Shown piece by piece: positions 1 to 7,101 of a stretch of 18,427 nt of DNA. The notes under the pieces are model-generated. The model searched no databases. It worked only from the letters and a program-made list of their open reading frames with translations, and had not been told where the DNA came from. Made by a program: the position numbers and the translations under genes. Position 1 is the stretch's first letter; each line of letters opens with the position of its first letter. The stretch is from the NCBI GenBank assembly GCA_964236445.1, contig CAXSDR010000082.1, positions 1 through 18,427 of the forward strand, written 5' to 3'. The DNA comes from CAXSDR01 sp964236445 (GTDB lineage: Bacteria; Actinomycetota; Actinomycetes; Motilibacterales; Motilibacteraceae).

Positions 1-1838
1 CGGTCGAGTACTTCGTCAGCTACTACGACTACTACCAGCCCGAGGCCTACGTCCCGCAGACCGACACCTACATCGAGAAGGACTCCTCGGTGAACGAGGA
101 GGTGGAGCGGCTGCGCCACTCCGCGACCAGCTCGCTGCTCACCCGGCGCGATGTCGTCGTGGTTGCCACCGTGTCCTGCATCTACGGTCTCGGCACGCCT
201 GCGGAATACGTCGAGCGCTCGGTCGCCCTCAAGATCGGCGACGTGATGGAGCGCGACGTGCTGCTGCGCAAGTTCGTCACCATGCAATATACCCGCAACG
301 ACCTGTCATTCACGCGCGGCACCTTCCGGGTGCGAGGCGACACGATCGAGATCATCCCGATGTACGAAGAGCTCGCCGTGCGCATCGAGATGTTCGGCGA
401 CGAGGTCGAGCGCATCCTGACGCTGCACCCGTTGACGGGCGAGGTGCTGCGCGAGGAGTCCGAGATACGCATCTTCCCGGCCTCGCACTATGTCGCGGGC
501 CCGGAGCGCATGGAGCGGGCCATCGGCGACATCGAGATCGAGCTGGCCGACCAGCTGGCGCGCATGGAGCAGCAGGGCAAGCTGCTGGAGGCCCAGCGGC
601 TGCGCATGCGCACGTCCTACGACATCGAGATGATGCGCCAGGTCGGGTTCTGCTCCGGAATCGAGAACTACTCCCGCCACATGGACGGCCGTGGCCCGGG
701 CACGCCGCCCCACACCTTGCTCGACTACTTCCCCGACGACTTCCTGCTGGTCATCGACGAGTCCCACGTCGCGGTGCCGCAGATCGGGGGCATGTACGAA
801 GGTGACATGTCACGCAAGCGCACGCTGGTGGACCATGGCTTCCGCCTGCCCAGCGCCATGGACAACCGACCGCTGCGGTGGGCCGAGTTCCTCGAGCGCA
901 TCGGCCAGACGATCTACCTGTCGGCGACGCCAGGGCCCTACGAGCTGACGCGCACCGGGGGAGAGTTCGTCGAGCAGGTCATCCGCCCGACCGGGCTGAT
1001 CGATCCGGAGATCGTGGTCAAGCCGACGAAGGGTCAGATCGACGACCTGGTGCACGAGATCCGCCTGCGTGCCGACCGCAACGAGCGCATCCTCGTGACG
1101 ACGCTGACCAAGAAGATGTCCGAGGACCTCACCGACTATCTCCTCGAGCTCGGCATCCGTGTCCGCTACCTCCACTCCGAGGTCGACACGCTGCGCCGCG
1201 TCGAGCTGCTCCGTGAGCTGCGCATGGGCGAATACGACGTCCTCGTCGGCATCAACCTGCTCCGCGAGGGCCTCGACCTGCCGGAGGTGTCGCTCGTGGC
1301 GATCCTCGACGCCGACAAGGAAGGCTTCCTCCGCTCGGCGACGTCGCTCATCCAGACCATCGGCCGGGCTGCCCGCAACGTCTCGGGCCAGGTCCACATG
1401 TATGCCGACAAGATCACCCCGTCGATGGCCCAGGCGATCGACGAGACCTCGCGCAGGCGTGAGAAGCAGGTGGCCTACAACACCGAGCGCGGGCTCGACC
1501 CGCAGCCCCTGCGCAAGCGCATCGCCGACATCACCGACCTGCTCGCCCGTGAGGACGCCGACACCGCCGAGCTGCTCGGCGGGTCGGGCAGGCAGCAGTC
1601 GCGGGGCAAGTCCCCGGTTCCGGGGCTGTCGTCCCGCGGTGGGGAGGCGGGGGCGCACGCGAGGGAGCTGGCCGGCTCGATGGCTGCCGGCGACCTCGGC
1701 GAGCTGATCCAGAGCCTGACCGACCAGATGCACACGGCGGCCGCCGAGCTGCACTTCGAGCTCGCCGCGCGGTTGCGTGACGAGATCCGTGAGCTCAAGA
1801 AGGAGCTGCGCGGGATGCATGCGTCGGGCAACGGCTGA
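1..1838 (+). CDS. uvrB: Excinuclease ABC subunit B, 5' end cut by window edge
   Basis: UvrB is the damage-verifying helicase-like subunit of nucleotide excision repair. It is loaded on DNA by UvrA and then recruits UvrC for incision. The reading frame is already open at base 3 and gives 611 residues here. The first visible residues carry YYDYYQPEAYVP, part of the beta-hairpin that clamps one DNA strand. The Walker A segment should lie in the missing part, roughly 85-95 residues judged from the usual family length. Further along are a DESH Walker B box (near 755), YLSATPGPYE (near 920), the late helicase motifs with REGLDLPE and QTIGRAARN (1260-1380), and a C-terminal UVR domain (about 1700-1820) that contacts UvrC. 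The TGA stop is at 1836-1838. uvrA follows on the same strand but has its own promoter. The identification is certain. Confidence 0.98.
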   Translation, partial: VEYFVSYYDYYQPEAYVPQTDTYIEKDSSVNEEVERLRHSATSSLLTRRDVVVVATVSCIYGLGTPAEYVERSVALKIGDVMERDVLLRKFVTMQYTRNDLSFTRGTFRVRGDTIEIIPMYEELAVRIEMFGDEVERILTLHPLTGEVLREESEIRIFPASHYVAGPERMERAIGDIEIELADQLARMEQQGKLLEAQRLRMRTSYDIEMMRQVGFCSGIENYSRHMDGRGPGTPPHTLLDYFPDDFLLVIDESHVAVPQIGGMYEGDMSRKRTLVDHGFRLPSAMDNRPLRWAEFLERIGQTIYLSATPGPYELTRTGGEFVEQVIRPTGLIDPEIVVKPTKGQIDDLVHEIRLRADRNERILVTTLTKKMSEDLTDYLLELGIRVRYLHSEVDTLRRVELLRELRMGEYDVLVGINLLREGLDLPEVSLVAILDADKEGFLRSATSLIQTIGRAARNVSGQVHMYADKITPSMAQAIDETSRRREKQVAYNTERGLDPQPLRKRIADITDLLAREDADTAELLGGSGRQQSRGKSPVPGLSSRGGEAGAHARELAGSMAAGDLGELIQSLTDQMHTAAAELHFELAARLRDEIRELKKELRGMHASGNG

Positions 1839-1876
1839 TCGCCCGGCACGACCCGCTTCGACGCCGCCGCCAACCA

Positions 1877-1902
1877 CCTGCCGCCAACCCTGTGACGGCA
1901 GG
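1877..1902 (+). terminator. Hairpin after uvrB, possible terminator
   Basis: A perfect 7-bp stem, CCTGCCG (1877-1883) with CGGCAGG (1896-1902), closes a 12-nt loop 38 nt after the uvrB stop and upstream of the uvrA promoter. No T-tract follows, so this is not a canonical intrinsic terminator. Actinobacterial terminators often lack the U-run, which keeps the call possible. A short direct repeat, GCCGCCAACC, overlaps the 5' arm. Confidence 0.35.
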
Positions 1903-1961
1903 CCGCCGGGCCAAACCCCTCGTGCCGTCGCTGGAAGGTGCGGCGGACGTCCGTCCCGGAA

Positions 1962-1984
1962 CTGTCGGTGGGCCCACCTAGCAT
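1962..1984 (+). promoter_or_regulatory. RecA-independent DNA-damage promoter (PafBC type) of uvrA
   Basis: The sequence shows CTGTCGGTG (1962-1970), exactly 8 nt, then TAGCAT (1979-1984). This matches the mycobacterial RecA-NDp consensus, tTGTCRgtg-N8-TAnnnT, which drives LexA/RecA-independent induction and is recognised with the activator PafBC. The same arrangement stands before uvrC at 8863-8885, and 19 of the 23 bases are identical. A start site near 1990-1991 would leave a leader of about 70 nt before the uvrA GTG. No LexA box (GAAC-N4-GTTC) is visible nearby. Confidence 0.8.
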
Positions 1985-2059
1985 GGGGAATGGGTCGACC
2001 TCGACCCGTGCTGAGACCAGGCAGGCGTCATCCAGGCGTCGAACTCCGAGTAGGAGCCC

Positions 2060-4972
2060 GTGGCAGACCGTCTCGCTGACCGGCTCGTCGTGCGCGGTGC
2101 ACGCGAGCACAATCTCAAGGACGTGTCGCTCGATCTGCCGCGCGACGCACTCATCGTCTTCACCGGCCTGTCGGGCTCGGGCAAGTCCAGCCTGGCCTTC
2201 GACACCATCTTCGCGGAGGGTCAGCGACGCTACGTCGAGTCGCTGTCCTCCTATGCGCGCCAGTTCCTCGGCCAGATGGACAAGCCCGACGTCGACTTCA
2301 TCGAGGGGCTGTCGCCGGCGGTCTCCATCGACCAGAAGTCCACGAGCCGCAACCCCCGGTCCACGGTCGGCACCATCACCGAGGTCTACGACTACCTCCG
2401 GCTGCTCTGGGCGCGCATCGGTCATCCGCACTGCCCCGTGTGCGGCCGCCCCATCGCCAGGCAGACCCCGCAGCAGATCGTCGACCGCGTCCTCGACCTG
2501 CCCGAGGGCACCCGTTTCCAGGTGCTCGCACCCGTCGTGCGCGGCCGCAAGGGGGAATACGCCGAGCTCTTCAAGGAGCTGCAGGCCAAGGGCTACAGCC
2601 GCGCCCGGGTCGACGGGGTGGTCGTCACGCTGACAGAGGCGCCGAAGCTGGACAAGCGCTACAAGCACTCGATCGAGGTGGTCGTGGACCGCCTGGCGGT
2701 CAAGGAGTCCGCCCGGCGTCGACTCACCGACTCCGTCGAGACGGCGCTGGGATTGGCGAGCGGTCTGGTGGTGCTCGACATGGTGGACCTGCCCGAGACC
2801 GATCCCGACCGGGAGCGCGTGTTCAGCGAGCACCTCGCCTGCCTCGTCGACGACATCAGCTTCGAGGAGCTCGAGCCCCGGTCGTTCTCGTTCAACTCCC
2901 CCTACGGCGCGTGCCCCGAGTGCACCGGCATAGGCACCCGGCTCGAGGTCGATCCCGACCTGCTGGTCCCCGACGACGAGCTTTCGCTGCGCCAGGGCGC
3001 CGTGGCCCCCTGGGCGACAGGTCAGTCCGCCGACTACTTCCTACGGCTTCTCGACGCCCTCGCCGAGACGCTCGACTTCGATGTCGACACGCCCTGGCGC
3101 AAGCTGCCCAAGCGCGCCAAGGACGCCGTCATGGACGGCCTCGACTATCAGGTGCACGTGAAATACAAAAACAGGTTCGGCCGCGAGCGGTCCTACTTCA
3201 CCGGCTTCGAGGGTGCCATCCCTTTCGTCAAGCGTCGTCACAGCGAGACCGACTCCGAGTGGAGCCGCGAGCGCTACGAGGGCTACATGCGCGAGGTGCC
3301 GTGCCCCTCGTGCAAGGGCGCCCGGCTCAAGCCCGAGGTGCTGGCGGTCACGCTCGGCGAGCTGTCCATCTCCGCCGTCTGCGCGATGCCGATCCGCGAC
3401 TGCGCCGACTTCCTTCTCTCCCTCGACCTGAGCCCGCGTGACCTGCAGATCGCCGAGCGCGTCCTCAAGGAGATCCACGCCAGGCTGGGGTTCCTCCTCG
3501 ACGTCGGCCTCGACTATCTCGGGCTGGACCGCGCGGCCGGCACGCTGTCGGGCGGGGAGGCCCAGCGCATCCGTCTCGCCACGCAGATCGGTTCGGGCCT
3601 CGTCGGTGTGCTCTACGTCCTCGACGAGCCGTCCATCGGCTTGCACCAGCGCGACAACCGCCGCCTCATCGAGACCCTGACCCGCCTACGCGACCTGGGC
3701 AACACCCTGATCGTGGTCGAGCACGACGAAGACACGATCCGCACGGCCGACTGGGTCGTGGACATCGGGCCGGGTGCCGGGGAGCACGGCGGCCAGGTGG
3801 TGCACTCGGGCGATCTCGCTGGACTGCTGGCGAGCCCCGACTCCTTGACCGGTGCCTATCTCTCCGGCCGACGTCGCATCGAGACGCCGGCTGTGCGTCG
3901 CCCACCGACGCCTGGACGCCAGCTGGTGGTCAAGGGTGCCCGCGAGCACAACCTGCGCGACGTCGAGGTGGCGTTCCCGGTGGGCTGCTTCATCGCCGTG
4001 ACCGGCGTGAGCGGCTCGGGCAAGTCGACGCTGGTCAACGACATCCTCTACACCGTGATGGCCAACAAGCTCAACGGCGCCCGCCGCGTGCCCGGCCGCC
4101 ATCGAAGCGTCAGCGGTCTCGAGCACCTGGACAAGGTCGTCCACGTCGACCAGAGCCCCATCGGGCGCACCCCCCGAAGCAACGCCGCTACCTACACCGG
4201 CGTGTTCGACCATATGCGCCGACTCTTCGCCGAGACGACCGAGGCGAAGGTCCGGGGCTATCTCCCAGGTCGCTTCTCGTTCAACGTGAAGGGCGGGCGT
4301 TGCGAGGCCTGCTCCGGCGACGGGACGCTCAAGATCGAGATGAACTTCCTGCCCGACGTCTATGTGCCCTGCGAGGTCTGCCACGGCGCCCGCTACAACC
4401 GCGAGACCCTCGAGGTGCACTTCAAGGGCAAGACCATCGCCGAGGTGCTCGACATGCCGATCGAGGAGGCGGCCGACTTCTTCGCGGCGGTGCCGGCGAT
4501 CTCGCGGCACCTGCGGACCCTCGTCGACGTGGGCCTGGGCTATGTGCGGCTAGGGCAGCCGGCGCCCACCTTGTCAGGTGGCGAGGCCCAACGCGTCAAG
4601 CTGGCCAGTGAGCTGCAGAAGCGGTCGACCGGGCGCACCGCCTACGTGCTGGACGAGCCGACGACCGGTCTGCACTTCGAGGACATCAGCAAGCTGCTGG
4701 GAGTGCTGGGTCGGCTGGTCGACCAGGGAAACACCGTGATCGTGATCGAGCACAACCTCGATGTGATCAAGAGCTCCGACTGGGTCATCGACATGGGGCC
4801 CGAGGGCGGCACGGGCGGCGGGCTGGTGGTCTCCGTCGGCACGCCGGAACAGGTGGCGGCAGACGACACGAGCCACACCGGGCGTTATCTGCGCGGCGTG
4901 CTGGAGCCGGCACCCGCGCCGCGTGTTCGCAAGGTCCGGGCCAAGAAGGCACCGGTGGCGGCGCGCGGTTGA
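2060..4972 (+). CDS. uvrA: Excinuclease ABC subunit A
   Basis: UvrA is the dimeric ABC-type ATPase that first finds bulky DNA lesions and delivers UvrB. The 970-residue product has the family's double ABC layout. The first Walker A is GLSGSGKSS (36-44). CPVC (C125/C128) marks the UvrB-binding region. One zinc module uses C285/C288 and C415/C418. The first signature, LSGGEAQRIRLA, is followed by VLDEPSIGLHQ. The second Walker A is GVSGSGKST (about 649-657), the second zinc finger is C748/C751/C771/C774, and the second signature LSGGEAQRVKLA precedes VLDEPTTGLH. All nucleotide-binding and zinc motifs look intact. The GTG start gives MADRL, normal for actinobacterial UvrA. Its AGGAG (2052-2056) is only 3 nt from the GTG, shorter than usual. 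A damage-type promoter lies at 1962-1984. It converges on the LacI gene 55 bp away, with no clear terminator between. Confidence 0.98.
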   Translation: MADRLADRLVVRGAREHNLKDVSLDLPRDALIVFTGLSGSGKSSLAFDTIFAEGQRRYVESLSSYARQFLGQMDKPDVDFIEGLSPAVSIDQKSTSRNPRSTVGTITEVYDYLRLLWARIGHPHCPVCGRPIARQTPQQIVDRVLDLPEGTRFQVLAPVVRGRKGEYAELFKELQAKGYSRARVDGVVVTLTEAPKLDKRYKHSIEVVVDRLAVKESARRRLTDSVETALGLASGLVVLDMVDLPETDPDRERVFSEHLACLVDDISFEELEPRSFSFNSPYGACPECTGIGTRLEVDPDLLVPDDELSLRQGAVAPWATGQSADYFLRLLDALAETLDFDVDTPWRKLPKRAKDAVMDGLDYQVHVKYKNRFGRERSYFTGFEGAIPFVKRRHSETDSEWSRERYEGYMREVPCPSCKGARLKPEVLAVTLGELSISAVCAMPIRDCADFLLSLDLSPRDLQIAERVLKEIHARLGFLLDVGLDYLGLDRAAGTLSGGEAQRIRLATQIGSGLVGVLYVLDEPSIGLHQRDNRRLIETLTRLRDLGNTLIVVEHDEDTIRTADWVVDIGPGAGEHGGQVVHSGDLAGLLASPDSLTGAYLSGRRRIETPAVRRPPTPGRQLVVKGAREHNLRDVEVAFPVGCFIAVTGVSGSGKSTLVNDILYTVMANKLNGARRVPGRHRSVSGLEHLDKVVHVDQSPIGRTPRSNAATYTGVFDHMRRLFAETTEAKVRGYLPGRFSFNVKGGRCEACSGDGTLKIEMNFLPDVYVPCEVCHGARYNRETLEVHFKGKTIAEVLDMPIEEAADFFAAVPAISRHLRTLVDVGLGYVRLGQPAPTLSGGEAQRVKLASELQKRSTGRTAYVLDEPTTGLHFEDISKLLGVLGRLVDQGNTVIVIEHNLDVIKSSDWVIDMGPEGGTGGGLVVSVGTPEQVAADDTSHTGRYLRGVLEPAPAPRVRKVRAKKAPVAARG

Positions 4973-5027
4973 CGGTCGTCCGCTGGCAGGTCCGTCGCGG
5001 GCTCGGCGGGCAGCTGGCGTTGGGCAC

Positions 5028-6098
5028 CTACGTCGAGCCGGCGGTGTCCCCTGCGATGTCCGTCGTCGCGCGCGCCGGCCCGGTGGACCGCCGCACTGTC
5101 AGGAGCGTCGCCAGGCGTACGTCGTGACGACCACTCGTCGGTCGTTCGGCGAGCTGGTCGAGCAGCATGTCGACCGCCACACGACCCGCCTCCTGCACGG
5201 GTGCCGCGAGCGTTGTGAGCGGCGGCTGGCAGAAGCTGGCGCCGAAGATGTCGTCGCAGCCGATGACGCTCAGGTCGCCCGGAACGTCGACGCCGCGTTC
5301 CGCGAGCCGCGTCACGACGCCGATCGCGATGAGGTCGTTGAACGCCAGCAGGCCGGTCGCCCGCGAGTGCAGCGCGACGTCGGCGGCGGCCGCCCCTGCG
5401 GCGAGCGTCGGGGCGAAGGGACCGAGACGCGAGACCTCCAGCACGAGCCGGCGGCAGGCCGTCTGCACAGCGCGCCATTTCCGGCCGTCGGACCAGGACG
5501 TCGGCGGGCCGGCGAGATAGACCAGCCTGCGGTGACCCAGCGACGCGAGGTGTTCGACCGCCTGCGACATCCCGGTCGGGGTGTCGAGCAGCACGCCGGG
5601 GACATCGGGTGCGTTGCGGTTGATGACGACCAGCCGGAGCAGCCGGGAGGCATCGGCCAGAGCCGTGTCGGACATCCGCGGCGCTGCCAGCACGAAGCCG
5701 TCCACCGACTTCGCAAGCTCGTGGAGATAGCGCGCCTCGACCTCGGGCGACTCGTCGGTGTCGACGAGCAGCTGGGTGTAGCCGGCTTCGGCCGCGTGCC
5801 GTTGGGCTCCTCGGATCAGCCCGAAGAAGAACGGATTCGTGATGTCCGGGACGAAGAGCGCGATGCGGTTCGTGCGGCCCGAGAGCAAGGACTTCGCCTG
5901 CGGATTCGGGGCGTAGCCCAGCTCGGCTGCCGCCGCGAGCACACGCTCACGCGTCGCCGGGTTGACGCGCTCCGGCCGGCCCAGGGCCCGCGACACGGTC
6001 GAGATCGAGACGCCGGTCATCGCCGCGACGTCGTGGATCGTGGGTCCCGAGCCGCCCGCTCCACCCGACGGGGCCTGCCGCTCTCGTGTGGCCGACAC
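5028..6098 (-). CDS. LacI/GalR-family transcriptional repressor
   Basis: This is a 356-residue DNA-binding regulator of the LacI family, which normally senses a sugar or related ligand and represses catabolic or transport genes. After a roughly 18-residue Gly/Ser-rich N-terminus, residues 20-45 form the family helix-turn-helix (TIHDVAAMTGVSISTVSRAL), followed by RVNPATRERVLAAAAELGY and the hinge (about 65-76). The rest is a periplasmic-binding-protein-like effector domain opening with IALFVPDITNPFF and including GLLAFNDLIAIGV and DLSVIGCDDI. I chose the GTG at 6098 because GGAGG lies about 6 nt upstream. The open frame continues further upstream, but into sequence that does not look like protein. 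No transport or sugar gene adjoins it, so its ligand and targets cannot be told. It is divergent from the response regulator across 274 bp. Confidence 0.93.
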   Translation of the reverse strand: MSATRERQAPSGGAGGSGPTIHDVAAMTGVSISTVSRALGRPERVNPATRERVLAAAAELGYAPNPQAKSLLSGRTNRIALFVPDITNPFFFGLIRGAQRHAAEAGYTQLLVDTDESPEVEARYLHELAKSVDGFVLAAPRMSDTALADASRLLRLVVINRNAPDVPGVLLDTPTGMSQAVEHLASLGHRRLVYLAGPPTSWSDGRKWRAVQTACRRLVLEVSRLGPFAPTLAAGAAAADVALHSRATGLLAFNDLIAIGVVTRLAERGVDVPGDLSVIGCDDIFGASFCQPPLTTLAAPVQEAGRVAVDMLLDQLAERPTSGRHDVRLATLLTVRRSTGPARATTDIAGDTAGST

Positions 6099-6153
6099 GC
6101 CAGCCCTCCGTCCGCGGCACCGAGGCGCCGCACCCGCCGAAGCATGGCACGGC

Positions 6154-6167
6154 GTCCACGTTTCACA
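6154..6167 (-). promoter_or_regulatory. Possible LacI-family operator near the regulator's own start
   Basis: Read on the minus strand this is TGTGAAACGTGGAC, centred on CG. The left half, TGAAACG, fits the common LacI/GalR operator half-site, while the right half is degenerate. It lies about 60 bp upstream of the GTG of the LacI-family gene, where an autoregulatory operator would be expected. The match is to only one half, so this is tentative. Confidence 0.3.
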
Positions 6168-6269
6168 GAAGGCCTTGCGCCCTGCGTCCAACCGCTGGCC
6201 GCGCCACGATCGCTCTCCTTCAGGCCCTGCATCGGCCAGGACCCAACTGACTCGGCGGTCCTCGGGGTT

Positions 6270-6284
6270 GCCGGGCCGCCCGGC
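6270..6284. repeat. Perfect 15-bp palindrome
   Basis: GCCGGGC (6270-6276) and GCCCGGC (6278-6284) are exact inverted copies around one base. It could be a protein-binding site between the divergent genes. In DNA this rich in G and C, such palindromes also arise by chance. Confidence 0.35.
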
Positions 6285-6327
6285 GGGCATCCTTCGACCA
6301 CGGGCGGCTTCGGCATGCCACGGGCGG

Positions 6328-6341
6328 GTCACACAAGTGAC
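6328..6341. promoter_or_regulatory. Inverted repeat GTCAC-N4-GTGAC upstream of response regulator
   Basis: Perfect 5-bp arms (6328-6332 and 6337-6341) flank ACAA, ending 31 bp before the chosen GTG of the response regulator. The position suits an operator for either divergent gene, and GTGAC is a common half-site element. It does not match the usual CRP arrangement, where the arms are in the opposite order. Confidence 0.3.
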
Positions 6342-6372
6342 GAGGTCCGCGCGCTCATGTGAGGCAACGGGG

Positions 6373-7101
6373 GTGGAAGTGACGACGGGTCCCTCTCCTC
6401 CCACGTCGGCTCCGCAAGAAGGAGAGGCGATCCGCGTGTTGGTGGTGGACGACCACCACATGGTCGCGGCCTCGGTGGCGATGGCGCTCGAGCAGCAGCC
6501 TGACATCGAGGTCGTCGGGACGGTCGGCACGATCGCCGCGGCGCTGGCGTTTGTCGCCAGCGACCCTCCCGACGTGCTCCTCCTGGACCACCGGCTGCCC
6601 GACGGCCTCGGTGTCGAGGAGATTCCTCGGCTCAAGTCGCTGGCGCCGAGCACCAAGATCGTCGTCGTCACCGCCGCTTCCGACGACTCGACCCTCGTCG
6701 CGGCGACGGAGGCGGGCTGCTCGGGATTCCTGTCGAAGACCGGCAAGGTCGAGGAGCTCGTCAGCGCCGTACGCGCTGCGGCGGCGGGGGAGGTCCTCGT
6801 CAGCCCCGCGCTCCTGTCACGACTGCTGCAGCGTCTTCACCGCACGCAGCGTGGCGTCGGTTCCGATCTCACCCCGCGTGAGCTCGAGGTGCTGGTCCTC
6901 ATCGCGGAGGGCCTGGGCAACGCCGCGATCGCCGAGCGGCTCGGCGTCAGCGTCAACACCGTCCGCAACCACGTCGCGAACATCTCGGCCAAGTTGTCGG
7001 TGCACAGCAAGCTAGAGGCCCTCGCCGTCGCGGTGCGCGAGGGGCTGCTGCCCGCCGGGTCGCTCGGCGGGCAGGGCGGCGGGCTCGGCGACGGACCATG
7101 A
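6373..7101 (+). CDS. NarL/FixJ-family two-component response regulator
   Basis: This is a 242-residue DNA-binding response regulator. A receiver domain (about 20-140) has the acidic pair D26/D27, the phospho-acceptor D72 in LLLDHRLPDG, the switch residue T100 in VVVTAAS and the invariant lysine K122 in FLSKTGK. A LuxR-type helix-turn-helix follows (about 167-222: LTPRELEVLVLIAEGLGNAAIAERLGV, then SVNTVRNHVANISAKL). All phosphorylation residues are present. The start is the least certain part: GTG 6373 has GAGG 8 nt upstream, GTG 6379 is also possible, and GTG 6436 behind GGAGAGG would cut into the first beta-strand. Its stop overlaps the next gene's ATG by 4 nt (ATGA), so it is translationally coupled to the histidine kinase, its likely partner. 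The targets are unknown. Confidence 0.93.
   Translation: MEVTTGPSPPTSAPQEGEAIRVLVVDDHHMVAASVAMALEQQPDIEVVGTVGTIAAALAFVASDPPDVLLLDHRLPDGLGVEEIPRLKSLAPSTKIVVVTAASDDSTLVAATEAGCSGFLSKTGKVEELVSAVRAAAAGEVLVSPALLSRLLQRLHRTQRGVGSDLTPRELEVLVLIAEGLGNAAIAERLGVSVNTVRNHVANISAKLSVHSKLEALAVAVREGLLPAGSLGGQGGGLGDGP

Larger units (their letters stand above)
6099..6372. promoter_or_regulatory. Divergent intergenic region between LacI regulator and response regulator
   Basis: These 274 bp separate two divergent regulatory genes and should hold both promoters, yet no TAnnnT -10 is visible on either strand; the dinucleotide TA appears absent. Three symmetrical sequences stand out and are listed separately: an imperfect TGAAACG-type LacI half-site pair (6154-6167), a perfect 15-bp palindrome (6270-6284) and GTCAC-N4-GTGAC (6328-6341). 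Open frames run through the region on both strands but show no recognisable protein. Confidence 0.5.

Noticed and set aside
1958..1970. GAAC beside the uvrA promoter as half of a LexA (SOS) box
   Set aside because: The partner half would need to be GTTC after 4 nt but is GGTG, so no LexA operator can be supported.
810..2833. Long minus-strand open frames opposite uvrB and the start of uvrA
   Set aside because: They lie wholly opposite certain genes or run across gene boundaries, are rich in Arg/Ala/His with no family motif, and are the usual open shadow frames of GC-rich coding DNA.
4973..5027. Search for a terminator between convergent uvrA and the LacI gene
   Set aside because: Only short imperfect pairings were found in the 55 bp and no T-rich tract on either strand.
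4923..6362. Plus-strand open frame of about 480 codons through the LacI-gene region
   Set aside because: The minus strand encodes a clear LacI-family protein with all its domains; the plus-strand product is low-complexity Arg-rich sequence without recognisable motifs.
6994..7016. TTGTCGGTG, a perfect match to the first half of the damage-promoter motif, inside the response regulator gene
   Set aside because: Eight nt downstream stands GCTAGA rather than TAnnnT, and no gene start follows, so it is treated as coding sequence.
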